From Brevundimonas sp. NIBR11 (GTDB lineage: Bacteria; Pseudomonadota; Alphaproteobacteria; Caulobacterales; Caulobacteraceae): a stretch of DNA of 64,000 nucleotides. This document shows, piece by piece, positions 18,801-26,658 of this stretch. The first letter of the stretch is position 1, and each line of letters opens with the position of its first letter. The position numbers and the translations under genes were made by a program. The notes beneath the pieces were generated by a model, which saw nothing but the letters and a program-made list of their open reading frames with translations, was not told the DNA's origin and searched no databases. The stretch covers positions 1,344,001 to 1,408,000 of the forward strand of contig NZ_CP115465.1 in assembly GCF_027912535.1 (NCBI RefSeq). The letters run 5' to 3'.

Positions 18801-19332
18801 CGTCGAACTGTATCAGCAGATGCTGGAGGACGCGGTCGCCGAACTGCGCCAGAACGGCGAGGGCGGTGTCGTCGATCGCGGCTGGTCCCCGGCCATCAAC
18901 GTCGGCGCGGCCGTCCTGATTCCAGAGGATTACGTTTCGGACCTGAATGTCCGTCTGAGCCTCTATCGCCGCTTGTCCGACGCCGAGAAGACCGAGGAGC
19001 GCGAGGCCCTGGCCGCCGAACTGATCGACCGGTTTGGCCCGCTGCCGGACGAAGCGAAACAGCTTCTGCGGATCGTCGGGATCAAGGCCAACTGCAAGAC
19101 GGCCTGCATCGAGCGCATCGACATCGGGCCGAAAGGCTGTGTGCTGACCCTGCGTGACAACACCTTCCCCAATCCGATGGGGCTGGTCGGCCTGATTCAG
19201 AAGAACCACGCGACCTGGAAGATCCGACCGGATCAGAAGATCGTCGTGAAGGGCGACTGGCCGACGCCCGAAGATCGGCTGAAGGTCGCCGAACGGATCA
19301 CCGCCGACCTTGCGCGGGTGGCGAAGGCCTAG
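15886..19332 (+). CDS. mfd: transcription-repair coupling factor
   Basis: 1148-residue ATP-driven dsDNA translocase that removes RNA polymerase stalled at lesions and recruits UvrA. The N-terminal UvrB-like module (about 1-330, with YFTTNGYMRASTVNERGEYAIRGG) is followed by the RNA-polymerase-interaction domain (GDLVVHLDHGIGRYEGL, near 480). The translocase has Walker A GDVGFGKT at 629-636, the DEEQ box in VDEEQHFGVKHKEKL, TATPIPRTLQMA, and QLHQIRGRIGRS. The C-terminal D7 domain ends near 1148. Translation is coupled to sdhE, and the stop shares CTAG with the convergent reductase gene. Confidence 0.96.
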   Translation: MDAQIKRTDHELGGAPEGLDALVVADRLKASGGVGVFVARDFSRSTAFVQAFQFFAKDIEVVEFPAWDCLPYDRLSPTSGVSAERMAALTALAKRSLDDRSPMLVVTTVAAATQRTPPREATFAASFEARVGRDLDTQALETYFTTNGYMRASTVNERGEYAIRGGVIDVFPPGFDEPVRLDMFGSELESIRTFDPATQRSTGTRTEVSLSPVSEALLDAETVSRFRTGYLNLFGAPGDDPLYATISEGARRQGMEHWIPLLYDRLETLFDYLPDDATLFLDHQAEAARADRWNLTKDAYEARQEASKAKGGAANRALPPERLYLPDADWNSALAGRAVRRLTPFYAAAEDGGGNLGRTFAAERAQDSVNLFAAVADHAQKLKAEGKRVLFASWTEGSSDRLGVMMADHGLEHVVAVRDWADVQKASKDLYLRAVLPVEHGFTTGDLAVISETDILGDRLARPKKKRRASNFLAEASALTTGDLVVHLDHGIGRYEGLKTLEIQEAPHDCLELIYAGDSKLYLPVENIDLLTRYGAESEGVQLDRLGGAGWQARKAKAKARLRDMAEGLIALAAKRALRVGEAVTPPAGLFDEFCARFPYEETDDQLNAIGDVLEDLGKGVPMDRLICGDVGFGKTEVAIRAAFVVAMSGQQVAIVCPTTLLARQHFKTFSERFAGWPIKVRHLSRMVTAKDAAETRAGLKDGSFEIVVGTHAVLAEQVGFKDLGLVIVDEEQHFGVKHKEKLKSLRADVHLLTLTATPIPRTLQMALSGIREMSIIATPPVDRLAVRTYVAPWDPVMVREALLREKYRGGQAFYVCPRLSDLPDIEEFLRVQVPEIKFVVGHGQMSPTQLEDVMSAFYDGSYDVLVSTTIVESGIDIPTANTLIVHRADMFGLAQLHQIRGRIGRSKARAFAYLTVDPKRPMTLSAERRLQVLQSLDNLGAGFQLASHDLDQRGGGNLLGDEQSGHIREVGVELYQQMLEDAVAELRQNGEGGVVDRGWSPAINVGAAVLIPEDYVSDLNVRLSLYRRLSDAEKTEEREALAAELIDRFGPLPDEAKQLLRIVGIKANCKTACIERIDIGPKGCVLTLRDNTFPNPMGLVGLIQKNHATWKIRPDQKIVVKGDWPTPEDRLKVAERITADLARVAKA

Positions 19333-19922
19333 CGTTTGACGCGGTAGCGCAGGTGGGTGGCAAACCGGGTCGCCCGGGCTGACACGGGCTCCAGCTCCGC
19401 CGTCAGCCCGTCCCACAGGCGCTCGCCCGCCCTCAGAATGATCGGCGCCATCTGCAGATGCAGGTCGTCGATCACTCCGGCGTTCAGATAGTGGCGCGTG
19501 GTTGAGACGCCGCCGCACACGGCGATATCCCCGTCGCCGACAGCCGCCTGCGCCGCCTGAAGCGCTGCGTCATAGCCCCCGGTGACGAAGCGGAAGGTCG
19601 TGCCGCCTTCCATCACCAGCGGCTCCCGCGCATAGTGGGTCAGAACATAGACGGGCGCGTGATAGGGCGGGTTTTCCTCCCACCAGCCGCGCCAGTCGCC
19701 GGTCCATTCGCCCCGGATCGGCCCGAACATGTTCCGGCCCATGATGAAGGCCGAATAGTCGCAGATCGCCTGCATCTCGGCGGTGTTGTTCTCGCCATCC
19801 ATGAACATCCAGCGGTGCAGGTATTCGCCGCCGACGCCCAGCGGCGTCTCCAGCGTCTGATCCGGACCGGCGCCGAAGCCGTCCAGCGAGATCGTCATAT
19901 GGGCACCGATGCGACCGGCCAT
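19329..19922 (-). CDS. dihydrofolate reductase family protein (RibD C-terminal-like)
   Basis: 197-residue Rossmann-like reductase of the RibD C-terminal/DHFR superfamily. It starts GRIGAHMTISLDGFGAGPDQT, the usual N-terminal strand and substrate loop. It later has MGRNMFGPIRGEW and VCGGVSTTRHYLNAGVIDDLHLQMAPIILRAGERLW (as GGVSTTRHYL and DDLHLQMAPI). Such proteins are often stand-alone oxidoreductases of unknown substrate, and a riboflavin role is not supported here. AAGGAG lies eight bases before the ATG at 19922. It follows the PopA-like gene by 20 bases on the same strand and may be co-transcribed. Its 3' end shares CTAG with mfd. Confidence 0.8.
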   Translation of the reverse strand: MAGRIGAHMTISLDGFGAGPDQTLETPLGVGGEYLHRWMFMDGENNTAEMQAICDYSAFIMGRNMFGPIRGEWTGDWRGWWEENPPYHAPVYVLTHYAREPLVMEGGTTFRFVTGGYDAALQAAQAAVGDGDIAVCGGVSTTRHYLNAGVIDDLHLQMAPIILRAGERLWDGLTAELEPVSARATRFATHLRYRVKR

Positions 19923-19942
19923 GGCGGGGCTCCTTCAGGATG

Positions 19943-21265
19943 TCAGACGGGCTGGACCTGCATGTCGGCCGAGGCCCGCTCAAGAACGGCGGCGGCGCCT
20001 TCGCCCTGCATCAGCTCGGCGACCCCGACATTGAACTCGACCACGAACGGCGTCCGGTCCGGACCGGCGTCGAAAGCCGTGCATCCGATGACGGCGGCGA
20101 TCCGCTCGACGGCCAGACGCGCCGCCGGACCCGGCGTGGCGGGCAGGGCGAGGGCGAAGACCTCGGGGGCTAGGCGCGCCGCCGTATCTTCGACCCGCAC
20201 CAGACGCGACACCATGGCCCCGATCTGCGGCATGGCCCGGTCCAGCCAGCCGCCCTGACGCGCACGAGACAGGGTGTCGCTCTCGGCGACGCGCAGCACG
20301 CAGACCGACAAGGGCCGACGCCGCGCCGAGGCGGCCTCGGCGACGCGGCCCAGATGGCTCGCGAACAGATGGCGAGTAAACAGGCCCGTCGAGGGGTCCA
20401 TGATCCCGGCCCCGCGCGCGCCTTCCAGCGCCTTGCGGATGGCCAGATGCCGGCGATGCGTCCTCGCCAGATCGAGCACGCGGGCGGCGGCCTCCGGCTC
20501 CGGCGTGTCGGCGGCCGCGACCTCCGAGAAGCCCCGGTTGTAGAGCTCGCTCAGATTGATCTCGCCTTCGGAGCGCAGATAGAGGGCCAGCGGGATGTGA
20601 TAGAGGCGGGTGTTCCGCTTCATGCCCGAGGCGATCGACAGGGCCGGGGCGTGATCCGGCGCGCCCCACAGCACGGCCGCGTCGAACGCGCTCTCATGCA
20701 GATAGTCGAAGGCCGTATAGGGCGTCGGCGCCGCCACCACCTCGCCCCCCGCCGCCGTCAGGGTGTTGGACAGGGCGATGAAGCGATGATCGGGCGCGCC
20801 CGCGATCAGCACCCGCACGGGGCTCGGGTCCGGCGTGCCGGGATCGAGCGTCGCGCCGTGCAGGGCGAAGGTCTGCTGGCGCAGGCGGAACTCTTCCTCG
20901 GCGATGGCCGCACGGACCAGCTGTTCGATCCGCAGCGCCGCCTGGGCCGGGTGAGGGGGCTCGGTCATCGTCAGATCGAACGGCCCGCCCGACAGGTCTG
21001 CGGCGCGGGGCCCCAGGGCGATGACCGGCAAGCGCCGCGCCCCGGCGGCCCGTCGGAGAGCCTCGGGCAGGGCCCCGATCTCGGGGTGTTCGGCATCCAG
21101 GATCGCCGCTTCCAGTTGGAAATCGCTCAGGGCGGCCACCGCGCCGGCGCCCGACCGCGCCGTCATGGTGCGCCAGCCAAGCGAATCGAGCCCGCGGCAC
21201 AGAGCGCCGATCCGCTCATCCGTCTCAGCGACGACCAGAACGCGTGGATCCAAACCTGAAATCAC
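19943..21265 (-). CDS. popA: PopA-like cell-cycle response regulator: REC-REC-degenerate GGDEF c-di-GMP receptor
   Basis: 440-residue PleD paralogue. REC1 (about 8-120) keeps a phospho-acceptor-like Asp57 in AAILDAEHP. REC2 (about 150-265) has Trp200 at that position and cannot be phosphorylated normally. The GGDEF domain (about 285-435) has its catalytic signature changed to APEVF (366-370), so cyclase activity is not expected. The allosteric I-site RxxD is intact as RVED (357-360), exactly five residues before it. This is the PopA pattern: in Caulobacter, PopA binds c-di-GMP and helps deliver CtrA to ClpXP. The GTG start at 21265 has GGGGAGA five bases upstream. A longer ATG frame to 21541 would overlap the divergent yihY promoter. 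Confidence 0.82.
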   Translation of the reverse strand: MISGLDPRVLVVAETDERIGALCRGLDSLGWRTMTARSGAGAVAALSDFQLEAAILDAEHPEIGALPEALRRAAGARRLPVIALGPRAADLSGGPFDLTMTEPPHPAQAALRIEQLVRAAIAEEEFRLRQQTFALHGATLDPGTPDPSPVRVLIAGAPDHRFIALSNTLTAAGGEVVAAPTPYTAFDYLHESAFDAAVLWGAPDHAPALSIASGMKRNTRLYHIPLALYLRSEGEINLSELYNRGFSEVAAADTPEPEAAARVLDLARTHRRHLAIRKALEGARGAGIMDPSTGLFTRHLFASHLGRVAEAASARRRPLSVCVLRVAESDTLSRARQGGWLDRAMPQIGAMVSRLVRVEDTAARLAPEVFALALPATPGPAARLAVERIAAVIGCTAFDAGPDRTPFVVEFNVGVAELMQGEGAAAVLERASADMQVQPV

Positions 21266-21470
21266 AGTCTCTCCCCGGCGCGCCCGATGGGTCGCGGCTC
21301 CCGACAGGAGCGGCCGGACCATACCGACGCGGCCCCCTGCGGCGCAACGGCCCAGATACGCGCAGGAGGTGAAAAGGCCCGAGACGCGACGGCTTTCAAA
21401 GCCTGCGTTTTGGAGTAGGATCAACGGCTGGGTTGCGGTGGGTAAAGGCTTGAGCGGACAGTCCAAGGAA

Positions 21471-22373
21471 ATGGCGTCGCCCGGTTTCTGGGTGCGGCTC
21501 TCGGGGCGGGCGTTCGCGCGCAGCTGGGGTCGGGACGTCATGCTCTACACGGGCGGCGTGTCCTTCTTCGCCCTGCTGGCCGTGTTTCCGGCCATCGCCA
21601 TCCTGATCGGCTTCTACAAGGCCGTGCTGTCGATCGGCCAGGTCGGCGAACAGGCTGCCGCGCTCGCCGACGTCATGCCCCACGCCGCCCGCGCCATCTT
21701 CCGCGCCGAGGTGGAGCGACTGTCGAACGCCTCGGCCCGCGCCATCTCGACCCAGAGCGCCTTCGCCCTGTTTGTCGGCGCCTATGCCGCGCACCGTGGA
21801 TTCAAGGCCTTGCTGGCGGGTCTGAACCTGATCCATGACGAAACGGAGCCGCATGGCTTCTTCAAGTTCAACTTCCTCGCCTTCGTGGTGGCCGTCGTCG
21901 CCTTCGGCCTGTTCACCATCGTCTCCGGCGCCGTCGTCACGGCCCGCCTGCTGGAGCATGCCGAGGCGGTGACCGGGCAGGGCGGGCTGCCGCTGAACGG
22001 CTTTCTGCCGGCCGCCGGCCTCGGCCTCGGCCTGACGCTGCTCTATCGCTACGCCATGTCGCACCGCGATCCGGTGGCCTGGTTCCCGTCGATCGTCGGC
22101 GGAGCGGTGGCGACCCTGTTGTCGATGATTTCGTCCTGGCTGTGCGCCATCTATGTCGAGCAGATCGCCCAGCTCGGCGCGACCTACGGCTCGGTCGGCG
22201 CGGTCGTGGTGCTGCTGATCTGGCTGTCCTGGAACGTCAACGCCATCTTCTACGGCGGCGCCTTCGCCACCGAGATGGAGATCGCGGCCCGGTCTTCGGG
22301 CGCGCCGGACATCGCGGCGGAGGATAGCCCGTCCGTCGTCAATCTTTCGGAGCGGCGCGCGTCGCGACGGTGA
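21471..22373 (+). CDS. YihY/BrkB-type inner-membrane protein
   Basis: About 300-residue polytopic membrane protein of the YihY/virulence factor BrkB family (formerly mislabelled ribonuclease BN). Six membrane segments are apparent, with family motifs DVMLYTGGVSFFALLAVFPAIAILIGFY near the N terminus and YGSVGAVVVLLIWLSWNVNAIFYGGAFATE near the C terminus. The molecular function of the family is not established. The start is uncertain. ATG 21471 has AAGGAA directly against it. TTG 21450 and GTG 21438 are in frame and may be the true starts, with GGAGTAGGA near 21411-21420. It is divergent from popA, and its last 35 bases overlap the convergent tusA-like gene. Confidence 0.85.
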   Translation: MASPGFWVRLSGRAFARSWGRDVMLYTGGVSFFALLAVFPAIAILIGFYKAVLSIGQVGEQAAALADVMPHAARAIFRAEVERLSNASARAISTQSAFALFVGAYAAHRGFKALLAGLNLIHDETEPHGFFKFNFLAFVVAVVAFGLFTIVSGAVVTARLLEHAEAVTGQGGLPLNGFLPAAGLGLGLTLLYRYAMSHRDPVAWFPSIVGGAVATLLSMISSWLCAIYVEQIAQLGATYGSVGAVVVLLIWLSWNVNAIFYGGAFATEMEIAARSSGAPDIAAEDSPSVVNLSERRASRR

Positions 22374-22575
22374 AGGTCAGGACGCCCTCGGCCTCCTCGA
22401 CCGACACGACCCGCCCGCCCAGTTCGCTCATCAGATAGGGCACGTCGATCCGCGCCATCGGATCGGTCGCCAAGAGCACCAGCCGCACACCCTCCAGCCC
22501 TTCGGCCGCCCTTCGCAGGCGCAGGCTCGGCACCGGACATCGATGCCCGCGCGCATCGACGACGATCTCGCTCAC
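22339..22575 (-). CDS. TusA-family sulfurtransferase
   Basis: 78-residue protein of the TusA/YeeD/SirA fold, a small cytosolic persulfide carrier. The conserved N-terminal strand VVDARGHRCPVPSLRLRRA carries the sulfur-accepting Cys13 in the CPxP motif. The start is GTG at 22575, whose GTGA overlaps the cinA stop, so it is co-translated after cinA. The partner sulfur donor and acceptor are not identifiable. sseA about 18 kb away is another sulfur-transfer enzyme but not evidence of a shared pathway. Confidence 0.85.
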   Translation of the reverse strand: MSEIVVDARGHRCPVPSLRLRRAAEGLEGVRLVLLATDPMARIDVPYLMSELGGRVVSVEEAEGVLTFTVATRAAPKD

Positions 22576-23066
22576 TCGCCCTCGCAGGCGGTCAACAGCA
22601 AGCCCAAGGCCACCCGGACGCTTTCCAGCCGAACCCGTTCACGCCCGAGATCGCCGAAGCGATGCGCCTCATGGCTCACGCCCTCTGCCCCGGCGCAGCC
22701 GAAATGAACCAGCCCGACCGGCTTCTCATCCGACCCGCCGCCCGGCCCCGCGATCCCGGTGACGGAGACGGCCAGATCGACCCCGGCCGTCACCCGCGCC
22801 CCGGCCGCCATGGCCCGGGCCGTCGGCTCGGAGACGGCGCCGAACGTTAGGACCGTCTCGGCCGGCACGCCGAGCATCTCCGACTTGGCCGCGTTCGAGT
22901 AGGTGACGAAGCCCCGGTCCATGACGGCCGACGATCCCGCCACCGCCGTCAAAGCCCCCGCGATCAGTCCGCCGGTGCAGCTTTCCGCGGTCGCCACCGT
23001 CCACCCCCGCGCCGAGGCGGCGGCGATCACCGCGGCGGCCATCTGCTGAATATCGTCTGGGAACAT
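22572..23066 (-). CDS. CinA-family nicotinamide-nucleotide amidohydrolase (PncC)
   Basis: 164-residue CinA C-terminal domain protein that deamidates nicotinamide mononucleotide to nicotinate mononucleotide in NAD recycling. The hallmark segments are VATAESCTGGLIAGALTAVAGSSAV, FVTYSNAAKSEMLGV, and VSVTGIAGPGGGSDEKPVGLVHFG (as TGIAGPGGGSDEKPVG). The N-terminal COG1058 domain of full-length CinA is absent, as in E. coli YgaD/PncC. The start ATG at 23066 is 82 bases from the divergent membrane protein gene. It overlaps tusA by four bases. Confidence 0.88.
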   Translation of the reverse strand: MFPDDIQQMAAAVIAAASARGWTVATAESCTGGLIAGALTAVAGSSAVMDRGFVTYSNAAKSEMLGVPAETVLTFGAVSEPTARAMAAGARVTAGVDLAVSVTGIAGPGGGSDEKPVGLVHFGCAGAEGVSHEAHRFGDLGRERVRLESVRVALGLLLTACEGE

Positions 23067-23148
23067 CGGTCTTTCCGAACGGTGCGCGAGTCAGTCTAGG
23101 CTCGGCCTAGCGCGCCCGCCTGACGATTGCACGCGCCTGAACGGGGAC

Positions 23149-25446
23149 ATGATGACCGACGCAACCCTGCCGGACGCCGCCGGTCCCTCCACCGACCGCA
23201 GCGATCGTGTGACGCCGATCCTCTTCGCCGTGGCCATCTTCACCTCAGCGGCCCTGGTCTTCGTGGTCCAGCCCATGGTGACCAAGCTGGTCCTGCCGAT
23301 GCTGGGCGGATCGCCATCGGTCTGGAACACGGCGATGGTTTTCTTCCAGACCGCGCTTCTGGCCGGCTACGGCTACGCCCACGGGCTGCAGCGGCTGAAG
23401 TCCATGCGAGCCCAGATGGCGACCCATCTGGTCCTCCTCCTGCTCGCTGCCCTGTTCCTGCCGCTCCACATCAACGGCGTCCTGGGTGATCCCAACCCCA
23501 ACGCCCCGATCGGCTGGCTGCTCGCCACCCTGGCCCTGTCGGTGGGCGCGCCCTTCGCCGTCCTTTCGGCCACCGCGCCCCTGCTTCAGGCCTGGTACGC
23601 CCGCGTCCGCGCCGGTCACGCGGACGGCCAGAACCCCTACGTCCTCTACGCCGCATCCAACCTCGGCAGCTTCCTGGCCCTGCTCGCCTATCCCGTTCTG
23701 ATCGAGCCCCTGATGACCCTTTCGGGTCAGCGCGCGACCTGGAGCGGAGGTTATGCGGCCTTCATGCTGATGGTCGTGGCCCTGGCCTTCGTCGCCTGGC
23801 GTCGCGGCCAGATCGGCACGGCGGCCCCCGTCGCAGCGCTCGAGACCAGCCCGCCCATCGCCTGGCGCGAGAAGATCGTCCTCGTCCTTCTGGCCGCCGC
23901 CCCGTCCAGCCTGATGTTGGGCGTGACCAGCCACCTCGCCACCGACGTCGCCTCGGCGCCGTTCCTGTGGGTCATCCCACTGGCTCTCTATCTGCTGACC
24001 TTCGTCATCGCCTTCCAGGACAGGCCCTGGATTCCGTTGCCCATCACCCTGGTGATCTCCGCCGCCGTGACCCTGGCCTGCATCTGCTTCACCGCCTTCA
24101 GGACCGGCGACTGGGTCGCGATGTTCGGCCTCCACCTGGCGTGCTTCTTCCTGCTGGCCCTGATGTGTCACCAGAGGTTGGCCGCGCGTCGCCCGCCGCC
24201 GGACCGGCTGACGGAGTTCTACCTCCTGATGTCGCTGGGCGGCGTCGTCGGCGGCGCCTTCACCGCGCTTCTGGCGCCGGTCCTGTTCAACGGCGTCTGG
24301 GAGTACCCGCTGGTCCTGGTCCTCGTCGGACTGGCCCGGCCGTTCAACCGCGCGCCCATCAAGAACTGGGAGGTTTATCTGTTCGTCGGCGCGGTGCTGA
24401 TGACCGGCCTGCCGCCTCTGTTGTCCGCCGTGTTCCAGGCCGATTGGGGCTTCGCCTGGTGGTTCAACAACAATGTCTCGGACAACATGCCGGCCCTGAC
24501 CCAGTTCGTCATGCTGGCTCCGATTCTGGCCGGCTTCATCCTGCGTGACCGGACCCCGGCCTATGTCGTCATCGCCGGCCTAATCGCCCTGTCGACCGGC
24601 TACATCGCGCGCGGCTACGAGGCCGCCTTCGTCGACCGCAGCTTCTTCGGCGTGATGAAGATCGGCACCATGCAGGACCCCCGTCTGGGCGGTCAGGTCA
24701 ACATCCTGATGCACGGCACGACCCTGCACGGCGCCCAGCCGAGGAATCCGTCCTTCGCCTGCATGCCGACCCTCTACTACGCCCCCGCCAGCCCGATCGG
24801 TCAGACCACCCAGATGCTCCAGCTGCGTCGTCCGGCCCTGAAGATCGGCGTGGTGGGACAGGGTTCCGGCGCCATGGCGGGCTACAAGCGCGCCGCCGAC
24901 GAGATGAAATTCTTCGAGATCGATCCCTTGGTCGACCGGCTGTCGCGCGATCCCCAGTGGTTCACCTTCATCTCCGACTGCGCCGACGGCCCGATCCAGA
25001 CCGTGCTGGGCGACGCCCGCCTGACCATGGCGCATGAGGCTCCGGGGACCTACGATCTTCTGCTGATCGACGCCTTCTCGTCGGACTCGGTCCCGACCCA
25101 TCTGCTGACGGTCGAGGCGATTGAAGGCTATCTGAAGCTGCTGAAGCCCGATGGCGTGGTCATCCTCCACCTGTCGAACCGGAACCTCGACATCACCCTG
25201 CCGGCGGCAGCGGCGGCCCAGCGTCTTGGCGCGGTCAGCCTGCATCAGCTGTATCAGGAATCGCCCCAGGCCCCCGACATGGCCGAGGCCTCGACCGAGG
25301 CCCTGATCCTGTCGCCGACCGAGGCCGGTCTGGCCGAGTTCCGCGATCAGGCGCAGTGGCGCATTCTCGCCGACACCGAGGTCCGGCCCTGGACCGACGA
25401 CTATGTGAACCTGTTCGGCTCCCTGTGGCGTCACTTCAGGCGGTGA
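23149..25446 (+). CDS. fused multi-pass membrane / spermidine-synthase-like protein
   Basis: 765 residues. The first about 500 are hydrophobic with roughly a dozen membrane segments. The C-terminal about 220 form a spermidine-synthase-like Rossmann domain: KIGVVGQGSGAMAGYKRAA (GxGxG), FFEIDPLVDRLSRD, LGDARLTM, YDLLLIDAFSSDSVPTHLLT and LKLLKPDGVVILHLSNRNL. Similar fusions are usually annotated 'fused MFS/spermidine synthase'. Their substrate is unproven and soluble SpeE activity should not be assumed. The start is ATG 23149 or the adjacent ATG 23152, after ACGGGGAC. It is convergent with ispDF with a 14-base gap. Confidence 0.83.
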   Translation: MMTDATLPDAAGPSTDRSDRVTPILFAVAIFTSAALVFVVQPMVTKLVLPMLGGSPSVWNTAMVFFQTALLAGYGYAHGLQRLKSMRAQMATHLVLLLLAALFLPLHINGVLGDPNPNAPIGWLLATLALSVGAPFAVLSATAPLLQAWYARVRAGHADGQNPYVLYAASNLGSFLALLAYPVLIEPLMTLSGQRATWSGGYAAFMLMVVALAFVAWRRGQIGTAAPVAALETSPPIAWREKIVLVLLAAAPSSLMLGVTSHLATDVASAPFLWVIPLALYLLTFVIAFQDRPWIPLPITLVISAAVTLACICFTAFRTGDWVAMFGLHLACFFLLALMCHQRLAARRPPPDRLTEFYLLMSLGGVVGGAFTALLAPVLFNGVWEYPLVLVLVGLARPFNRAPIKNWEVYLFVGAVLMTGLPPLLSAVFQADWGFAWWFNNNVSDNMPALTQFVMLAPILAGFILRDRTPAYVVIAGLIALSTGYIARGYEAAFVDRSFFGVMKIGTMQDPRLGGQVNILMHGTTLHGAQPRNPSFACMPTLYYAPASPIGQTTQMLQLRRPALKIGVVGQGSGAMAGYKRAADEMKFFEIDPLVDRLSRDPQWFTFISDCADGPIQTVLGDARLTMAHEAPGTYDLLLIDAFSSDSVPTHLLTVEAIEGYLKLLKPDGVVILHLSNRNLDITLPAAAAAQRLGAVSLHQLYQESPQAPDMAEASTEALILSPTEAGLAEFRDQAQWRILADTEVRPWTDDYVNLFGSLWRHFRR

Positions 25447-25460
25447 CGCCAGTCTGTTGA

Positions 25461-26594
25461 TCAGGCGGGCAATTCGATCGTCGCGATGGCGGAGGCGGCC
25501 AGACCTTCCTCGCGCCCTGTGAAGCCCATCTTCTCCATGGTCGTCGCCTTCACACTGACGGCGTCGAGCGGCAGATGCAGGATTTCGGAGAGCCGCTCGC
25601 GCATCGCCTGACGGTGTGGCTTCACCTTCGGCCGCTCGCAGATCAGGGTGACATCGACATTCACCAGCCGCCCGCCGCGAGCCGTCAGCCGCTCGACCGC
25701 GTGGATCAGAAACTGGTCCGAGGCCGCCCCCTTCCACTTCGGATCGGTCGGCGGGAAGTGGTCGCCGATGTCCCCGTCGCCCATGGCCCCCAGCACCGCA
25801 TCGGTCAGGGCGTGCAGGCCCGCGTCCGCGTCCGAATGACCGAGGAGGGTCTGGTCGTGCGCAATCTCGACCCCGCAGAGCCAGACCGAGGCGCCCGGCC
25901 CCCACCGATGCGCGTCGAAGCCCTGACCCACCCGGGTCTGCCTTGCGATCAAAGCCTCGGCCATGGCGAAATCCTCAGGGTAGGTCAGTTTAATCAGTCG
26001 CGGATCGCCCTCGACCAGCCGCACCACGCCGCCGTCGTTCTCGACAACGGCCGCATCGTCCGTCGCCGCCGAACCCTCGGGCCAAGCCCCATAGGCGGCG
26101 CGCAGCCGGTCCGCGCAGAAGGCCTGGGGCGTCTGCGCCCGCCACAGTCCGGCCCGGTCCACCGTCGTCTCGATCCGCTCGTCGCCGCGCTTCAGGGTGT
26201 CGGAGACGGGCAGGGCGGCGATGGCGCCGTCCGCCCCTTGCAGGGCGTCGAGCAGCCGCCGGATCACCTCGCCCGACAGAAACGGCCGCGCTGCGTCATG
26301 CACCAGCACCGGTCGATCCGCCGCGCCGCTCAGGGCCTCCAGACCCGCCCGCACGGAATCCGCCCGCTCGGCCCCGCCGACCACGGCCCGCCAGCCTTCC
26401 AGCCCGGCCAGCGCCTCTGCCGCCCGATCCAGACCGTCCGGCGCCACGACGACCACAACCTCTTCGGCCGCGGCGTTCAGCAGCGCCTCGACCGACCAGC
26501 GGACGACGGGTCTGCCGCCCAGGAGCCGCCACTGCTTGTCGCCTCCGGCCCGAGACCCCGAACCGGCCGCCACCACGATCGCTGCAAAACTCAT
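25461..26594 (-). CDS. ispDF: bifunctional IspD/IspF (MEP cytidylyltransferase / MECDP synthase)
   Basis: 377-residue fusion catalysing steps 3 and 5 of the non-mevalonate isoprenoid pathway in the cytosol. IspD (about 1-220) begins AAIVVAAGSGSRAGGDKQW and has VLVHDAARPFLS and WRAQTPQAF. IspF (about 222-377) begins RVGQGFDAHRW, with metal ligands in D-x-H, then LLGHSDADAGLHALTDAVLGAMGDGDIG and KATTMEKMGFTGREEG (as ATTMEKMGFTGR). Such fusions are usual in alphaproteobacteria. The first ATG at 26594 is 64 bases from divergent dusB. Confidence 0.95.
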   Translation of the reverse strand: MSFAAIVVAAGSGSRAGGDKQWRLLGGRPVVRWSVEALLNAAAEEVVVVVAPDGLDRAAEALAGLEGWRAVVGGAERADSVRAGLEALSGAADRPVLVHDAARPFLSGEVIRRLLDALQGADGAIAALPVSDTLKRGDERIETTVDRAGLWRAQTPQAFCADRLRAAYGAWPEGSAATDDAAVVENDGGVVRLVEGDPRLIKLTYPEDFAMAEALIARQTRVGQGFDAHRWGPGASVWLCGVEIAHDQTLLGHSDADAGLHALTDAVLGAMGDGDIGDHFPPTDPKWKGAASDQFLIHAVERLTARGGRLVNVDVTLICERPKVKPHRQAMRERLSEILHLPLDAVSVKATTMEKMGFTGREEGLAASAIATIELPA

Positions 26595-26658
26595 GGCTGC
26601 CTTCTAAGCGCCGCCTTGCCGGTTGACGAGGGGCGATGCTTCGCGTGTTGAGCAACCC

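Noticed and set aside
17422..19518. 698-codon open frame on - strand opposite mfd
   Set aside because: Antisense to mfd, composition dominated by Ala, Gly, Asp and Val without motifs.
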